DNA of 64,000 nucleotides from Actibacterium lipolyticum (lineage in GTDB: Bacteria; Pseudomonadota; Alphaproteobacteria; Rhodobacterales; Rhodobacteraceae), in the NCBI RefSeq assembly GCF_900184935.1, contig NZ_FXYE01000001.1:992001-1056000 (forward strand). Direction: 5' to 3'. Shown in pieces: positions 1 to 7,690 of the stretch (positions are counted from its first letter, which is position 1; each line of letters starts with the position of its first letter). The translations under genes were made by a program, and so were the position numbers. Under the pieces are notes generated by a model. It ran no database searches, was not told the origin of the DNA, and saw only the letters and a program-made list of their open reading frames with translations.

Positions 1-2
1 GT

Positions 3-836
3 TTTTTATTTAACACAGCGCGGGTGCGCCGGGGGGATCTGGCATCGGACCTTTCGTTTGACCGGTCGGCCGTCGTGAAAAATATGAACAAGGCGCTAGC
101 AGAGTCTATTGCGAAAGAACTGCCGCCATCTGACGATCCAACGTTCATGGAAAAAGTGCAGCACTGGCTTTCTGGCGCAACGCAGATGGCAGGCGCGCGT
201 TTGAAGAAATTCGTTCAGTTCATTCGGGCGCCTCATTTGGTGGAGTTTGTGATCGAAGGGCCGGGCGGGGATTACCAACTTTACTGCGTGAATGCGCATT
301 TGGTGTCAGGGGACAGTAAACGCGAACGTCAGCAGGAATTTTTTGCGCTGCTGGAATGGTTGCTTTTAGATAGCGAAAGCACCGTCGCCGAAGACGGAAA
401 GATTTTTCTTCTGATGGCAGACCTGAACCTTGATTTTGAATCCAGCGTCGACAAGCGAAAACGTGGGGTCGAGGCGTATCTGACGGATCTGAACAGCGAA
501 CGGAACTTGAGGGCGAAGGTGAACTTTCCATTCTTGGATGGCGGTTTTCTGACGAACGCGCGCCGGGATGAAACATACGATCACATCGCATGGATCGCAC
601 AGGACGAGCGGCTTCCGCGTGGGCGGCACAACGCGCTGGCCGGGACGTTGGGCGCAAATCAGTTTGATTATGGCATGTTCGATTTCACTCAGCTTTTCGT
701 TGATGCCGGCCCCGCGCAAGGGCAGGGCACAGACCCCGACTATTCCAAGTTCGAACATGACTTTTCTGATCACATGCCGATCTGGGTGCGCTTGCCTATT
801 CCGTCAAATGGTCAGCATCGTTTCACGGTGGATTGA
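3..836 (+). CDS. Endonuclease/exonuclease/phosphatase-fold protein, C-terminal part
   Basis: The reading frame is open to the left edge, so the N-terminus lies outside the window; the GTG at 24 is only the first internal start-like codon. The visible part has features of the DNase I-like phosphodiesterase fold: a strand ending in LLMADLNLDFE (the D-x-N metal/phosphate motif) and a C-terminal SDHMPIWVRL, the usual Asp-His pair near the end of this superfamily. The middle (CVNAHLVSG) fits the strand carrying a conserved His. The substrate cannot be told; members cut DNA, RNA, phosphoinositides or sphingomyelin. No operon partner is visible, since the next gene starts 65 bases downstream with its own ribosome binding site. 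Fold assignment is fairly safe, function is not. Confidence 0.7.
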   Translation, partial: FLFNTARVRRGDLASDLSFDRSAVVKNMNKALAESIAKELPPSDDPTFMEKVQHWLSGATQMAGARLKKFVQFIRAPHLVEFVIEGPGGDYQLYCVNAHLVSGDSKRERQQEFFALLEWLLLDSESTVAEDGKIFLLMADLNLDFESSVDKRKRGVEAYLTDLNSERNLRAKVNFPFLDGGFLTNARRDETYDHIAWIAQDERLPRGRHNALAGTLGANQFDYGMFDFTQLFVDAGPAQGQGTDPDYSKFEHDFSDHMPIWVRLPIPSNGQHRFTVD

Positions 837-901
837 TGCGGCGCTAGTACTTTGGCGCGCGGGCGGTTAAAGCGGTTGGCAGACCTTTTAAGGAGTTTGC
901 C

Positions 902-1384
902 ATGACCGAGGTACTTGCCACCGTTTCTGCTTCTGCGCCGCGCCGTCTTGTCGGCGTGTCGGTGCTTTTACTTCTGGGCGGGCTGTTGATCTATCTCGCT
1001 TTGGCGCGCCCACACGAATCCTTGGGCTGGCAAGTCTTTCTGTTGATTTTCGGGGCGATTGTTTTGTGGGTGGCTGAAACGATGCGCCGTGCAACCTCGC
1101 ATACGCTGACGCTGACAGAAGATGGTATCACCGCTTCGGATGGGCAGCTTCTGGCGCGGATCGAAGATATCGATACGGTCGTGCGTGGAACTTTTGCGAT
1201 GAAGCCATCGCATGGCTTTGTTCTTAAGCTTAAATCACCAATGGGGCGGGTGTGGGCGCCCGGTCTTTGGTGGCGTTTTGGCCGCCGTGTCGGGGTAGGG
1301 GGCGTAACCGGCGCTGGTCAGACAAAGTTTATGGCCGAGATGCTGACCCTCATGTTGATGGAAAAGAAAAAAGCGGGGTCGTAA
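902..1384 (+). CDS. Small two-helix membrane protein, unknown function
   Basis: 160 residues; ATG preceded by AAGGAG. Two hydrophobic segments at about residues 16-35 and 42-60 are followed by a soluble tail that looks like a PH-type small beta domain (TLTEDGITASDGQLLARIEDIDTVV). That arrangement, a helical hairpin then a 'bPH'-like strand domain, is common in uncharacterised bacterial membrane proteins. No catalytic motif is visible. Its last codons form the left arm of the terminator at 1368-1396, so it ends a transcription unit. Real gene by coding character and RBS; function unknown. Confidence 0.75.
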   Translation: MTEVLATVSASAPRRLVGVSVLLLLGGLLIYLALARPHESLGWQVFLLIFGAIVLWVAETMRRATSHTLTLTEDGITASDGQLLARIEDIDTVVRGTFAMKPSHGFVLKLKSPMGRVWAPGLWWRFGRRVGVGGVTGAGQTKFMAEMLTLMLMEKKKAGS

Positions 1385-1396
1385 CCCCGCTTTTTC
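1368..1396 (+). terminator. Intrinsic terminator
   Basis: Arms AAAAAGCGGGGT (1368-1379) and ACCCCGCTTTTT (1384-1395) pair perfectly over 12 bp with a 4-base loop and T-run. The A-run/T-run symmetry means it can also act for the convergent pilus genes on the other strand. It overlaps the 3' end of the 902-1384 gene. Confidence 0.9.
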
Positions 1397-1419
1397 ATAT
1401 TGATCTGCTGTCTAGGTGA

Positions 1420-1998
1420 TCAGGCATTTGGATCCCACGGGATTTGCGGGAGGAACCGCGGCCGGGTGACAATCACGTTGTCAAAATCCGTCGGGTCCAC
1501 AATGCCAACTTGCCACGCAGGGTCATAGTCGATGAAGGTTTCCGCCAAGATGACCCAGTCGCCCTTGGCCATCACGGGAATGTATTTTTGGTAAGCGTCG
1601 AGGTCACCATCAGAAAGTGGCGCCAGATCACCGGTGCCTTCGGACCAGCTGCGGACAAGCTCTCGTGAGGTGCTGCCAGCTTCGCAGTCGTCGTTACACT
1701 TAACCATTGTGACGCGAATTTTAGAGCCGGTGCCATGGCCCGCCGTCAGATACCCATAAACGTTATCCAGACCTTGGATGTAGTTCGGCCCGGCGCTTGC
1801 CAATTCGCGGCTAAGCATATCGCTGATGGTGTAGGCGGCTTTCAAGTTTACGTTGCGTGCCTGATAGGCGTCAAAAAACACCAAGCTGCCAACGTACCAC
1901 CAAACCAACACTGGCATGGCCAGCACGGCTTCTGCGGTGATCAAGCCGCTTTCATCGGACCGGAAACGAGCAATCGCGTTCTTCAGAGTGTTAAACAT
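1420..1998 (-). CDS. TadE-family pilus assembly protein
   Basis: 192 residues from the ATG at 1998, which has GGAG 11 bases upstream and lies 1 base after the stop of the preceding gene; the frame extends further up but would overlap that gene. Residues 14-17 (DESG) are followed by LITAEAVLAMPVLVWWY, the pseudopilin-like N-terminal helix of TadE/TadF proteins with the conserved Glu a few residues into it. The remainder is a soluble domain with one Cys pair (KCNDDC). In Tad (Flp) systems such proteins are membrane-anchored minor pseudopilins needed for pilus assembly. Third gene of a translationally coupled set of three. Confidence 0.8.
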   Translation of the reverse strand: MFNTLKNAIARFRSDESGLITAEAVLAMPVLVWWYVGSLVFFDAYQARNVNLKAAYTISDMLSRELASAGPNYIQGLDNVYGYLTAGHGTGSKIRVTMVKCNDDCEAGSTSRELVRSWSEGTGDLAPLSDGDLDAYQKYIPVMAKGDWVILAETFIDYDPAWQVGIVDPTDFDNVIVTRPRFLPQIPWDPNA

Positions 1999-1999
1999 C

Positions 2000-2572
2000 T
2001 TAGCTATTGCTCCCTGCGCCGGGTTCGTTGACGAAGCCAGAGGTTGCGATATGTGCAAACCCTTCGCCAGTGTTCTGAACGAGGATCAGTGCAAGCTGAG
2101 TGCCGGGGAAGAACGGGTCGACCAATACGCATGCACGCAGAATGACCATTTCATTCTCTGCACCTTCCTCAAACTTGGTAACAGGCTGAACTTCAGTGGT
2201 TCGATCGCGGCACTTTGCGCCGGGGTCTGGCACGGCCCATGTGTTCCGGCTGATCGCGCGCATGTCCAGCATGATGTTGCCTTCGCAATCCCCCATCATG
2301 CTACCCACGTTCTCGCAAATTGAATCCCGAACGGTATCCGCTGATACGTCGGCCCAGTTGCCAAGTCGAACGTTACGCACAGTGATATCGACAGCGCGTT
2401 CCAAGAACATTTGACGCGTCATCAGCATTGCCAGCTCAAACGCCGAAATCCAAATGGTGATGAAGACTGGGAACAGGATCACGAATTCCATCGTGGCCAG
2501 CCCGTCTTCGGACTTGCGGAAGCGGCGAACCGCGCCCGCAAAACGCCCAGAAAGGCTCTGCAAACGGTTCAT
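2000..2572 (-). CDS. TadE/TadF-like pilus assembly protein
   Basis: 190 residues. Begins with a basic stretch, then SEDGLATMEFVILFPVFITIW at about 21-41, the classic TadE signature (charged E/D-G-x-A-x-x-E-F followed by a long hydrophobic helix). The soluble part has four or more Cys, which could form disulfides outside the membrane. The start ATG overlaps the stop of the vWA gene (ATGA, 2569-2572), so translation is coupled. The family anchors in the inner membrane and takes part in Flp pilus assembly; which of TadE, TadF or TadG this is cannot be settled from sequence alone. Confidence 0.8.
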   Translation of the reverse strand: MNRLQSLSGRFAGAVRRFRKSEDGLATMEFVILFPVFITIWISAFELAMLMTRQMFLERAVDITVRNVRLGNWADVSADTVRDSICENVGSMMGDCEGNIMLDMRAISRNTWAVPDPGAKCRDRTTEVQPVTKFEEGAENEMVILRACVLVDPFFPGTQLALILVQNTGEGFAHIATSGFVNEPGAGSNS

Positions 2573-4284
2573 TGTGTCAACCTCAACTGGTTAATAGAAC
2601 TGGCGATCGTGCCGAAAATCTCAGCCAAATCCGAACCCGTCGCCGGGAAGAAGTGGCTGGGTGAGCTTGCACAGCCGCTCATGACTGAATCGTTCGGGTC
2701 GGTCTCAAAACCAATCGTGTAAACGATGACGCCATTGCTCTTGGCTGCCGTACATGCCTCGCTCAGGCGAGCGTTCTTGTCGGTGTTGCCATAGTTGCTT
2801 TCAGCTGTCTCAAGCCACGAAAACTGGTTGTACCAAGAAGTTGGGAATTTTTCGAAGACTTCTTGGAAAGTCATCTGAACAGCCGAACCAGGCTCGCTCT
2901 GGGTTTCAGTCCAGCAGCGTGTTCCGTACCACCAAGACTTCTTACAATATTCCACTTCAACGTCGTCGCCATCGCCATAGGGGTGGTCGTTCCACGTGTT
3001 ATTGTGAGTGTGGTAGTATTTATCGGTCGCAGGGTTGTAGACAGAATAGCGGTTTGAATCTGCCGTGTTGCGGAAGACTTCCGAAGGGCCCGAACGGAAA
3101 CCTTCGTTCAGGTAATGCTGATCGGTGTTAACACCATCCGTCATCAGCACGATCACTTTCATCGAGTAATCTTGGGTATAGCTATACGGGCGGCCAACGA
3201 ATTTCGTGTCAACGAAGGTCCCGCCGTCAGGCGTGTTGGTCGTTGTAAGATTGGTGAGGCCGATCCGGAACGCTGGATCCAGCAGGCCAAGGCCCCATTT
3301 CATACCCACATCAATCGATGTGTTCCCGCCAGCGGAAAGCGCGTTGATATAGGTTTCCATATCGGTGTGTTTGGCCACAAATGGGCGGATTTCACGCCAA
3401 GAGTCTGTACGACACGTCCGGCTTCTGGGTGACTCGTTGGCGTCGCTCCACGGGTCAAAGTGCCCGGTCCGCAGCAATTCGATATCAAGCGGGATGTCCG
3501 GATAAACGAAGTCGTCGGGATCAAAGGTTACACAATGAGAATCTTCATGTTCGTCGGTGACCTTGAACTGGTCCAACAGTGTTTTGCCAACTGTAACTTG
3601 CTCGGCGTAGGGGACCAAAGTGATGGAAACTTTGCCCTCTTCAACGGTGCAGCTTGCGTTGTCAGGATAATCCGAACGCTTTGCCTTGGGGTTACACTGC
3701 ATGTAAAACGAGAAGTCTTTGGCCGCTTTGCGCAGCTCGTAAATCTTTGATTTTCCGGTGCTGGAGTCCCAGCCCATCGAACCCGAAACGTCCACTACGA
3801 GCGAGATTTCAAGGTCGGTGATGCCTTCTTCTGCGGCACCAGCGCCAACAGCTGCCAGCGATTTAATGCCAAGCATGGGAAGGAAAATCGTATTAACGTC
3901 TGCTCTGGCCGTTGCCGAAACGCGGCGGAAGCTGAATTCGCCCGATGCTTTCGTTTCGTTAATCTTAATATCGTCGGCAGAGATGTAACTGCTTAGCCCC
4001 GCCTTAGCGAAGTAGTCCAGAACGACCGCCTTCGCGTCTTCGGTTTGGTCAAGGTCAGCGGCGGCAAGGACGGCGCGATCAAGTGTGTTTTGAATGGTGG
4101 TGCGCGTGTATTCCGTGCGCATCGCGTCAACCGCCAAGCCACCCGCAAGCAGCATCATCACCAAAATAAACATGGCGAAGATCAGCATAGAACCATCTTC
4201 GTCACGTCTGAACGAAGAGGCACGGCTAGAGAAAGCCGCCTTCGTGTTTTTCATCTGATATTTCAGCTTTTCGTACACGTTCAT
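2569..4284 (-). CDS. TadG-like pilus protein with von Willebrand A domain
   Basis: About 571 residues from the ATG at 4284; ATG 4296 and a longer start at 4338 are also possible because no strong RBS decides. Residues 28-55 (RRDEDGSMLIFAMFILVMML...) form a TadE/TadG-type single membrane helix after a DEDG motif. A vWA domain begins near residue 158 with the MIDAS motif DVSGS at 165-169, and MTDG supplies a later metal-site element. The domain carries a long Cys- and aromatic-rich insertion. TadG-type vWA proteins sit at the inner membrane and reach into the periplasm, and are thought to help anchor or assemble Flp pili. First gene of the three-gene unit; no other tad genes (ATPase, secretin, prepilin peptidase) are in the window. 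Confidence 0.82.
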   Translation of the reverse strand: MNVYEKLKYQMKNTKAAFSSRASSFRRDEDGSMLIFAMFILVMMLLAGGLAVDAMRTEYTRTTIQNTLDRAVLAAADLDQTEDAKAVVLDYFAKAGLSSYISADDIKINETKASGEFSFRRVSATARADVNTIFLPMLGIKSLAAVGAGAAEEGITDLEISLVVDVSGSMGWDSSTGKSKIYELRKAAKDFSFYMQCNPKAKRSDYPDNASCTVEEGKVSITLVPYAEQVTVGKTLLDQFKVTDEHEDSHCVTFDPDDFVYPDIPLDIELLRTGHFDPWSDANESPRSRTCRTDSWREIRPFVAKHTDMETYINALSAGGNTSIDVGMKWGLGLLDPAFRIGLTNLTTTNTPDGGTFVDTKFVGRPYSYTQDYSMKVIVLMTDGVNTDQHYLNEGFRSGPSEVFRNTADSNRYSVYNPATDKYYHTHNNTWNDHPYGDGDDVEVEYCKKSWWYGTRCWTETQSEPGSAVQMTFQEVFEKFPTSWYNQFSWLETAESNYGNTDKNARLSEACTAAKSNGVIVYTIGFETDPNDSVMSGCASSPSHFFPATGSDLAEIFGTIASSINQLRLTQ

Positions 4285-4603
4285 TAATACCACCATCACC
4301 AAATCAATTCTGGGAGCGACCCAGAGAAGGAGAGTCACCCTTAGGACGGATCACCGCAAATGTCTTGTCTTCTATTCCTGTGGTCAAAATGGGGCATCAC
4401 TAAGTCCAAGAATCGAAAAAAAAGCAGAAATTTAAGATCAACGAAGGGGGAAATGGTTAATTGGTGTAATATTGGCAACAATCGAATTCCAGCAAAGCTT
4501 CCGTTTCAGTGAGGGCATCAAAGCGTCGTCGGTAAATCAGGTGTTAGTCTTCAATAAAATATAGGTGAGTCGCCAGAAACGTTCTTCAGGGAGGAAGAAT
4601 GAT
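4285..4603. other. Divergent intergenic region, AT-rich
   Basis: 319 bases between the vWA pilus gene and glutamate dehydrogenase, transcribed away from each other, so it should hold both promoters. It is clearly more AT-rich than its surroundings between about 4360 and 4565. I see no convincing open reading frame, RNA gene or perfect palindrome and do not assign -35/-10 boxes. Confidence 0.5.
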
Positions 4604-6034
4604 ATGAACCCGACCAAAGAGCCCAGTTTTCGTGAATCTGTTGATCTTATGTTCAATCATGCCGTTGCACTGATGGACTTGCCGCCCGGGTTGGAGGAGA
4701 AAATAAGGGTCTGCAACGCGACCTATACGGTGCGGTTCGGCGTGCGACTGCGCGGGCAGCTTCATACCTTTACCGGCTATCGCTCTGTCCATTCTGAACA
4801 CATGGAGCCAGTCAAGGGCGGCATTCGCTATGCCTTGGCGGTGAACCAAGACGAGGTAGAGGCGCTTGCCGCGTTGATGACCTACAAATGTGCGCTGGTC
4901 GAGGCACCGTTTGGCGGGTCCAAAGGCGGGCTTTGCATCGACCCGCGCGAATGGGATGAGCACGAGCTTGAACAAATCACCCGCCGGTTTTCATACGAAT
5001 TGATCAAGCGCGACCTAATTCATCCGTCGCAAAATGTGCCTGCGCCCGACATGGGCACGGGCGAGCGTGAAATGGCGTGGATTGCGGACCAATACAATCG
5101 GATGAACACCACCGACATCAACTCGCGTGCCTGTGTTACGGGCAAGCCGCCGCACGCAGGTGGCATCGCGGGGCGGGTCGAAGCCACGGGTCGCGGCGTG
5201 CAATATGCGCTGCGCGAGTTCTTCCGCCATCCCGAAGACATTGCCGCGGCTGGCCTGTCGGGCACGTTGGATGGAAAGCGCGTCATCGTTCAAGGGCTGG
5301 GTAATGTGGGCTATCACGCCGCGCATTTCTTGACCGTCGAAGATGGCGCCAAAATCATCGGGATCGTTGAACGTGACGGCGGGCTGTACAGCGAAACTGG
5401 CCTGAATGTAGAGGCCGTGGCCAAGTGGATCCGTGCACATGGTGGCGTTAAGGGGTGTACCGAAGGCACCTATGTCGAAGATGCCTCTTCGCTGCTGGAA
5501 GAGGATTGCGACATCCTGATCCCCGCGGCGATTGAGGGGGTGATAAACCTCGGCAATGTCGAAAGGGTGAAGGCACCATTGATCATCGAGGCGGCGAACG
5601 GCCCAGTCACGGCTGGCGCGGACGCATTCCTGCGTGAACGCGGCACGGTGATCATTCCCGATATGTACGCAAATGCGGGGGGCGTAACGGTTTCCTATTT
5701 CGAATGGGTCAAAAACCTGTCGCATATCCGGTTTGGCCGGATGCAACGCCGCCAGGAAGAGGCGCGCCATCAACTGGTTGTTGACCAGTTGGAAGACTTG
5801 TCAAACGCCTTGGGGAAGACGTGGTCACCCGCACCTGATTTCAAAGAGAAATACCTGCGCGGCGCGGATGAGTTGGAGCTGGTTCGTTCAGGTCTTGATG
5901 ACACCATGCGCGTTGCGTACCAGTCCATGCGCGAAGTGTGGCACGGGCGCGATGACGTGACCGACCTGCGCACCGCCGCTTATCTTGTTTCCATCGGGCG
6001 GGTGGCTGAAAGTTACCGTGCAAAAGGGCTTTAG
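4604..6034 (+). CDS. Glutamate (Glu/Leu/Phe/Val) dehydrogenase
   Basis: 476 residues from the ATG at 4604, which has AGGGAGG upstream; a GTG at 4565 in frame is less likely. It interconverts glutamate with 2-oxoglutarate and ammonium. Visible family motifs are KGGIRY (71-76), PFGGSKGG with the catalytic Lys at 107, PAPDMGTG for substrate binding, and a Rossmann dinucleotide site GLGNVGYH in the middle. The length fits the hexameric small-subunit class. The position just upstream of the sarcosine oxidase operon suggests shared nitrogen metabolism, but 122 bases and a new RBS separate them. Coenzyme preference (NAD or NADP) is not decided here. Confidence 0.92.
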   Translation: MNPTKEPSFRESVDLMFNHAVALMDLPPGLEEKIRVCNATYTVRFGVRLRGQLHTFTGYRSVHSEHMEPVKGGIRYALAVNQDEVEALAALMTYKCALVEAPFGGSKGGLCIDPREWDEHELEQITRRFSYELIKRDLIHPSQNVPAPDMGTGEREMAWIADQYNRMNTTDINSRACVTGKPPHAGGIAGRVEATGRGVQYALREFFRHPEDIAAAGLSGTLDGKRVIVQGLGNVGYHAAHFLTVEDGAKIIGIVERDGGLYSETGLNVEAVAKWIRAHGGVKGCTEGTYVEDASSLLEEDCDILIPAAIEGVINLGNVERVKAPLIIEAANGPVTAGADAFLRERGTVIIPDMYANAGGVTVSYFEWVKNLSHIRFGRMQRRQEEARHQLVVDQLEDLSNALGKTWSPAPDFKEKYLRGADELELVRSGLDDTMRVAYQSMREVWHGRDDVTDLRTAAYLVSIGRVAESYRAKGL

Positions 6035-6156
6035 GCCGCCATTCGAATTGTCGCGAATTGGCCTGTTCTTGTCGTCACCAGAACGGGCCGGTGAACGGCG
6101 CCATTGAATACTGATCCGCAAGTTGCTTTGCTACACCCACTGGTAGGGAGAGGTGC

Positions 6157-7407
6157 ATGCGCTATTCGGGCTTACGGGTGATACAGCAGGGTTTGACCGG
6201 AAATCGCGGTTGGAAACCGGTTTGGCGTAGCCCTGAACCCAAGCCCGAATATGACATCATAATAATTGGCGGCGGCGGGCACGGCCTGTCCACGGCCTTT
6301 TATCTGGCGAAAAATCATGGGCTGAAAAACATTGCCGTTCTAGAGAAGGGCTACCTTGGCGGCGGCAACGTTGGGCGCAATACGACAATCGTGCGCGCGA
6401 ACTATTTTTTACAAGGAAACTCAGAGTTCTACAGTCACTCCCTAAAGTTGTGGGAAGGGCTTGAGGATGAGCTGAATTACAACATCATGCATTCGCAACG
6501 CGGGCTGATTAACCTGTTCCATTCCGATGGGCAGCGGGATGCCTTTGTGCGGCGCGGAAACGCCATGATCAACCAAGGCGACGATGCGATTTTATTGGAC
6601 CGTGAAGGGGTTCGCGCGCATCTGCCCTACCTTGACTATGAACAAACCCGTTTTCCGATTTATGGCGGGTTGTATCATCCGCGGGGGGGAACCGCGCGCC
6701 ACGATGCCGTCGCGTGGGGGTATGCTCGCGGTGCGGATGCGCGGGGCGTTGATCTTATTCAGCAATGTGAGGTTACGGGGATTGACGTTCAGAACGGCAA
6801 AGTGACCGGCGTGCAAACCACACGTGGGGCGATCCGGGCGAAAAAGGTGGCGATGATCACTGCCGGGCGTTCAGGCCAAGTTGCAGCGATGGCAGGGCTT
6901 CGATTGCCGGTGGAAAGCCATGTTTTGCAAGCGTTTGTCACCGAAGGGCTGAAGCCCGTCATTGACCATGTCGTAAGCTTCGGGATGGGCCATTTTTATA
7001 TCAGCCAGTCCGATAAGGGTGGGTTGGTCTTCGGCGGTGATCTGGATTTTCATGCTTCTTACGCACAGCGGGGGAATCTTCCGATGGCCGAACATGTGAT
7101 GGAGGCGGGGATGACGCTGATGCCAATGATCGGGCGGGCGAAAGTGCTGCGGTCATGGGGCGGTATCATGGACATGACGCCCGATGGTTCGCCGATTATC
7201 GACAAAACGCCGATTGAGGGTTTGTTCATCGATTGCGGCTGGAACTACGGCGGGTTCAAGGCCGTTCCGGCATCTGGCTGGGCGATGGCGCATTTGATGG
7301 CGACGGGCCAACCTCATGAAACGGCTGCGAAATTCAGGCTGAACCGCTTTGCCACGGGTCATCTGCTGGATGAAGAAGGCACCGGCAGCCAGCATAACCT
7401 GCATTAA
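6157..7407 (+). CDS. soxB: Sarcosine oxidase subunit beta
   Basis: 416 residues; ATG with AGGGAGAG upstream. This is the catalytic flavoprotein subunit of heterotetrameric sarcosine oxidase, which oxidises sarcosine to glycine with formation of 5,10-methylene-tetrahydrofolate (or formaldehyde) and H2O2. The DAO-type FAD fingerprint IIIIGGGGHG sits at 34-43. TARHDAVAWGYA holds His182, which by family position is the likely covalent FMN attachment site; LYHPRGG just before it is also conserved. WGGIMDMTPDGSPI and CGWNYGGFK near the end are typical of the family. First gene of soxBDAG; soxD follows after 10 bases. Confidence 0.96.
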   Translation: MRYSGLRVIQQGLTGNRGWKPVWRSPEPKPEYDIIIIGGGGHGLSTAFYLAKNHGLKNIAVLEKGYLGGGNVGRNTTIVRANYFLQGNSEFYSHSLKLWEGLEDELNYNIMHSQRGLINLFHSDGQRDAFVRRGNAMINQGDDAILLDREGVRAHLPYLDYEQTRFPIYGGLYHPRGGTARHDAVAWGYARGADARGVDLIQQCEVTGIDVQNGKVTGVQTTRGAIRAKKVAMITAGRSGQVAAMAGLRLPVESHVLQAFVTEGLKPVIDHVVSFGMGHFYISQSDKGGLVFGGDLDFHASYAQRGNLPMAEHVMEAGMTLMPMIGRAKVLRSWGGIMDMTPDGSPIIDKTPIEGLFIDCGWNYGGFKAVPASGWAMAHLMATGQPHETAAKFRLNRFATGHLLDEEGTGSQHNLH

Positions 7408-7417
7408 GGAGGGAAGG

Positions 7418-7690
7418 ATGAGATTGAACTGCCCCCTCTGTGGCGAACGCGATCGGCGCGAGTTTTATTACATGGGCCATGCCGATTACCTGAACCGTCC
7501 CAGCGAAGGGGCGGCGCCAGATGCTTGGGATGCCTATTTGCATTTGCGCGACAACCCAGCCGGCCTCACCCGCGATTTGTGGTTTCACGAAATGGGCTGT
7601 TCCGCGTGGTTGGTGGTTGAGCGGAATACGGTGACCCACGAAATCCTCTCAACCACGTTGGCCACTGATGTGAAGGAGGCCGGGGAATGA
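7418..7690 (+). CDS. soxD: Sarcosine oxidase subunit delta
   Basis: 90 residues from the ATG at 7418, which has AAGGAGGGAAGG in front; the longer in-frame start at 7349 lies inside soxB. The subunit binds zinc: Cys5 and Cys8 (CPLC) together with His57 and Cys61 (HEMGC) match the known four-ligand site of the family. It is structural, holding the alpha and beta subunits together. The stop overlaps the soxA start (ATGA at 7687). Confidence 0.95.
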   Translation: MRLNCPLCGERDRREFYYMGHADYLNRPSEGAAPDAWDAYLHLRDNPAGLTRDLWFHEMGCSAWLVVERNTVTHEILSTTLATDVKEAGE

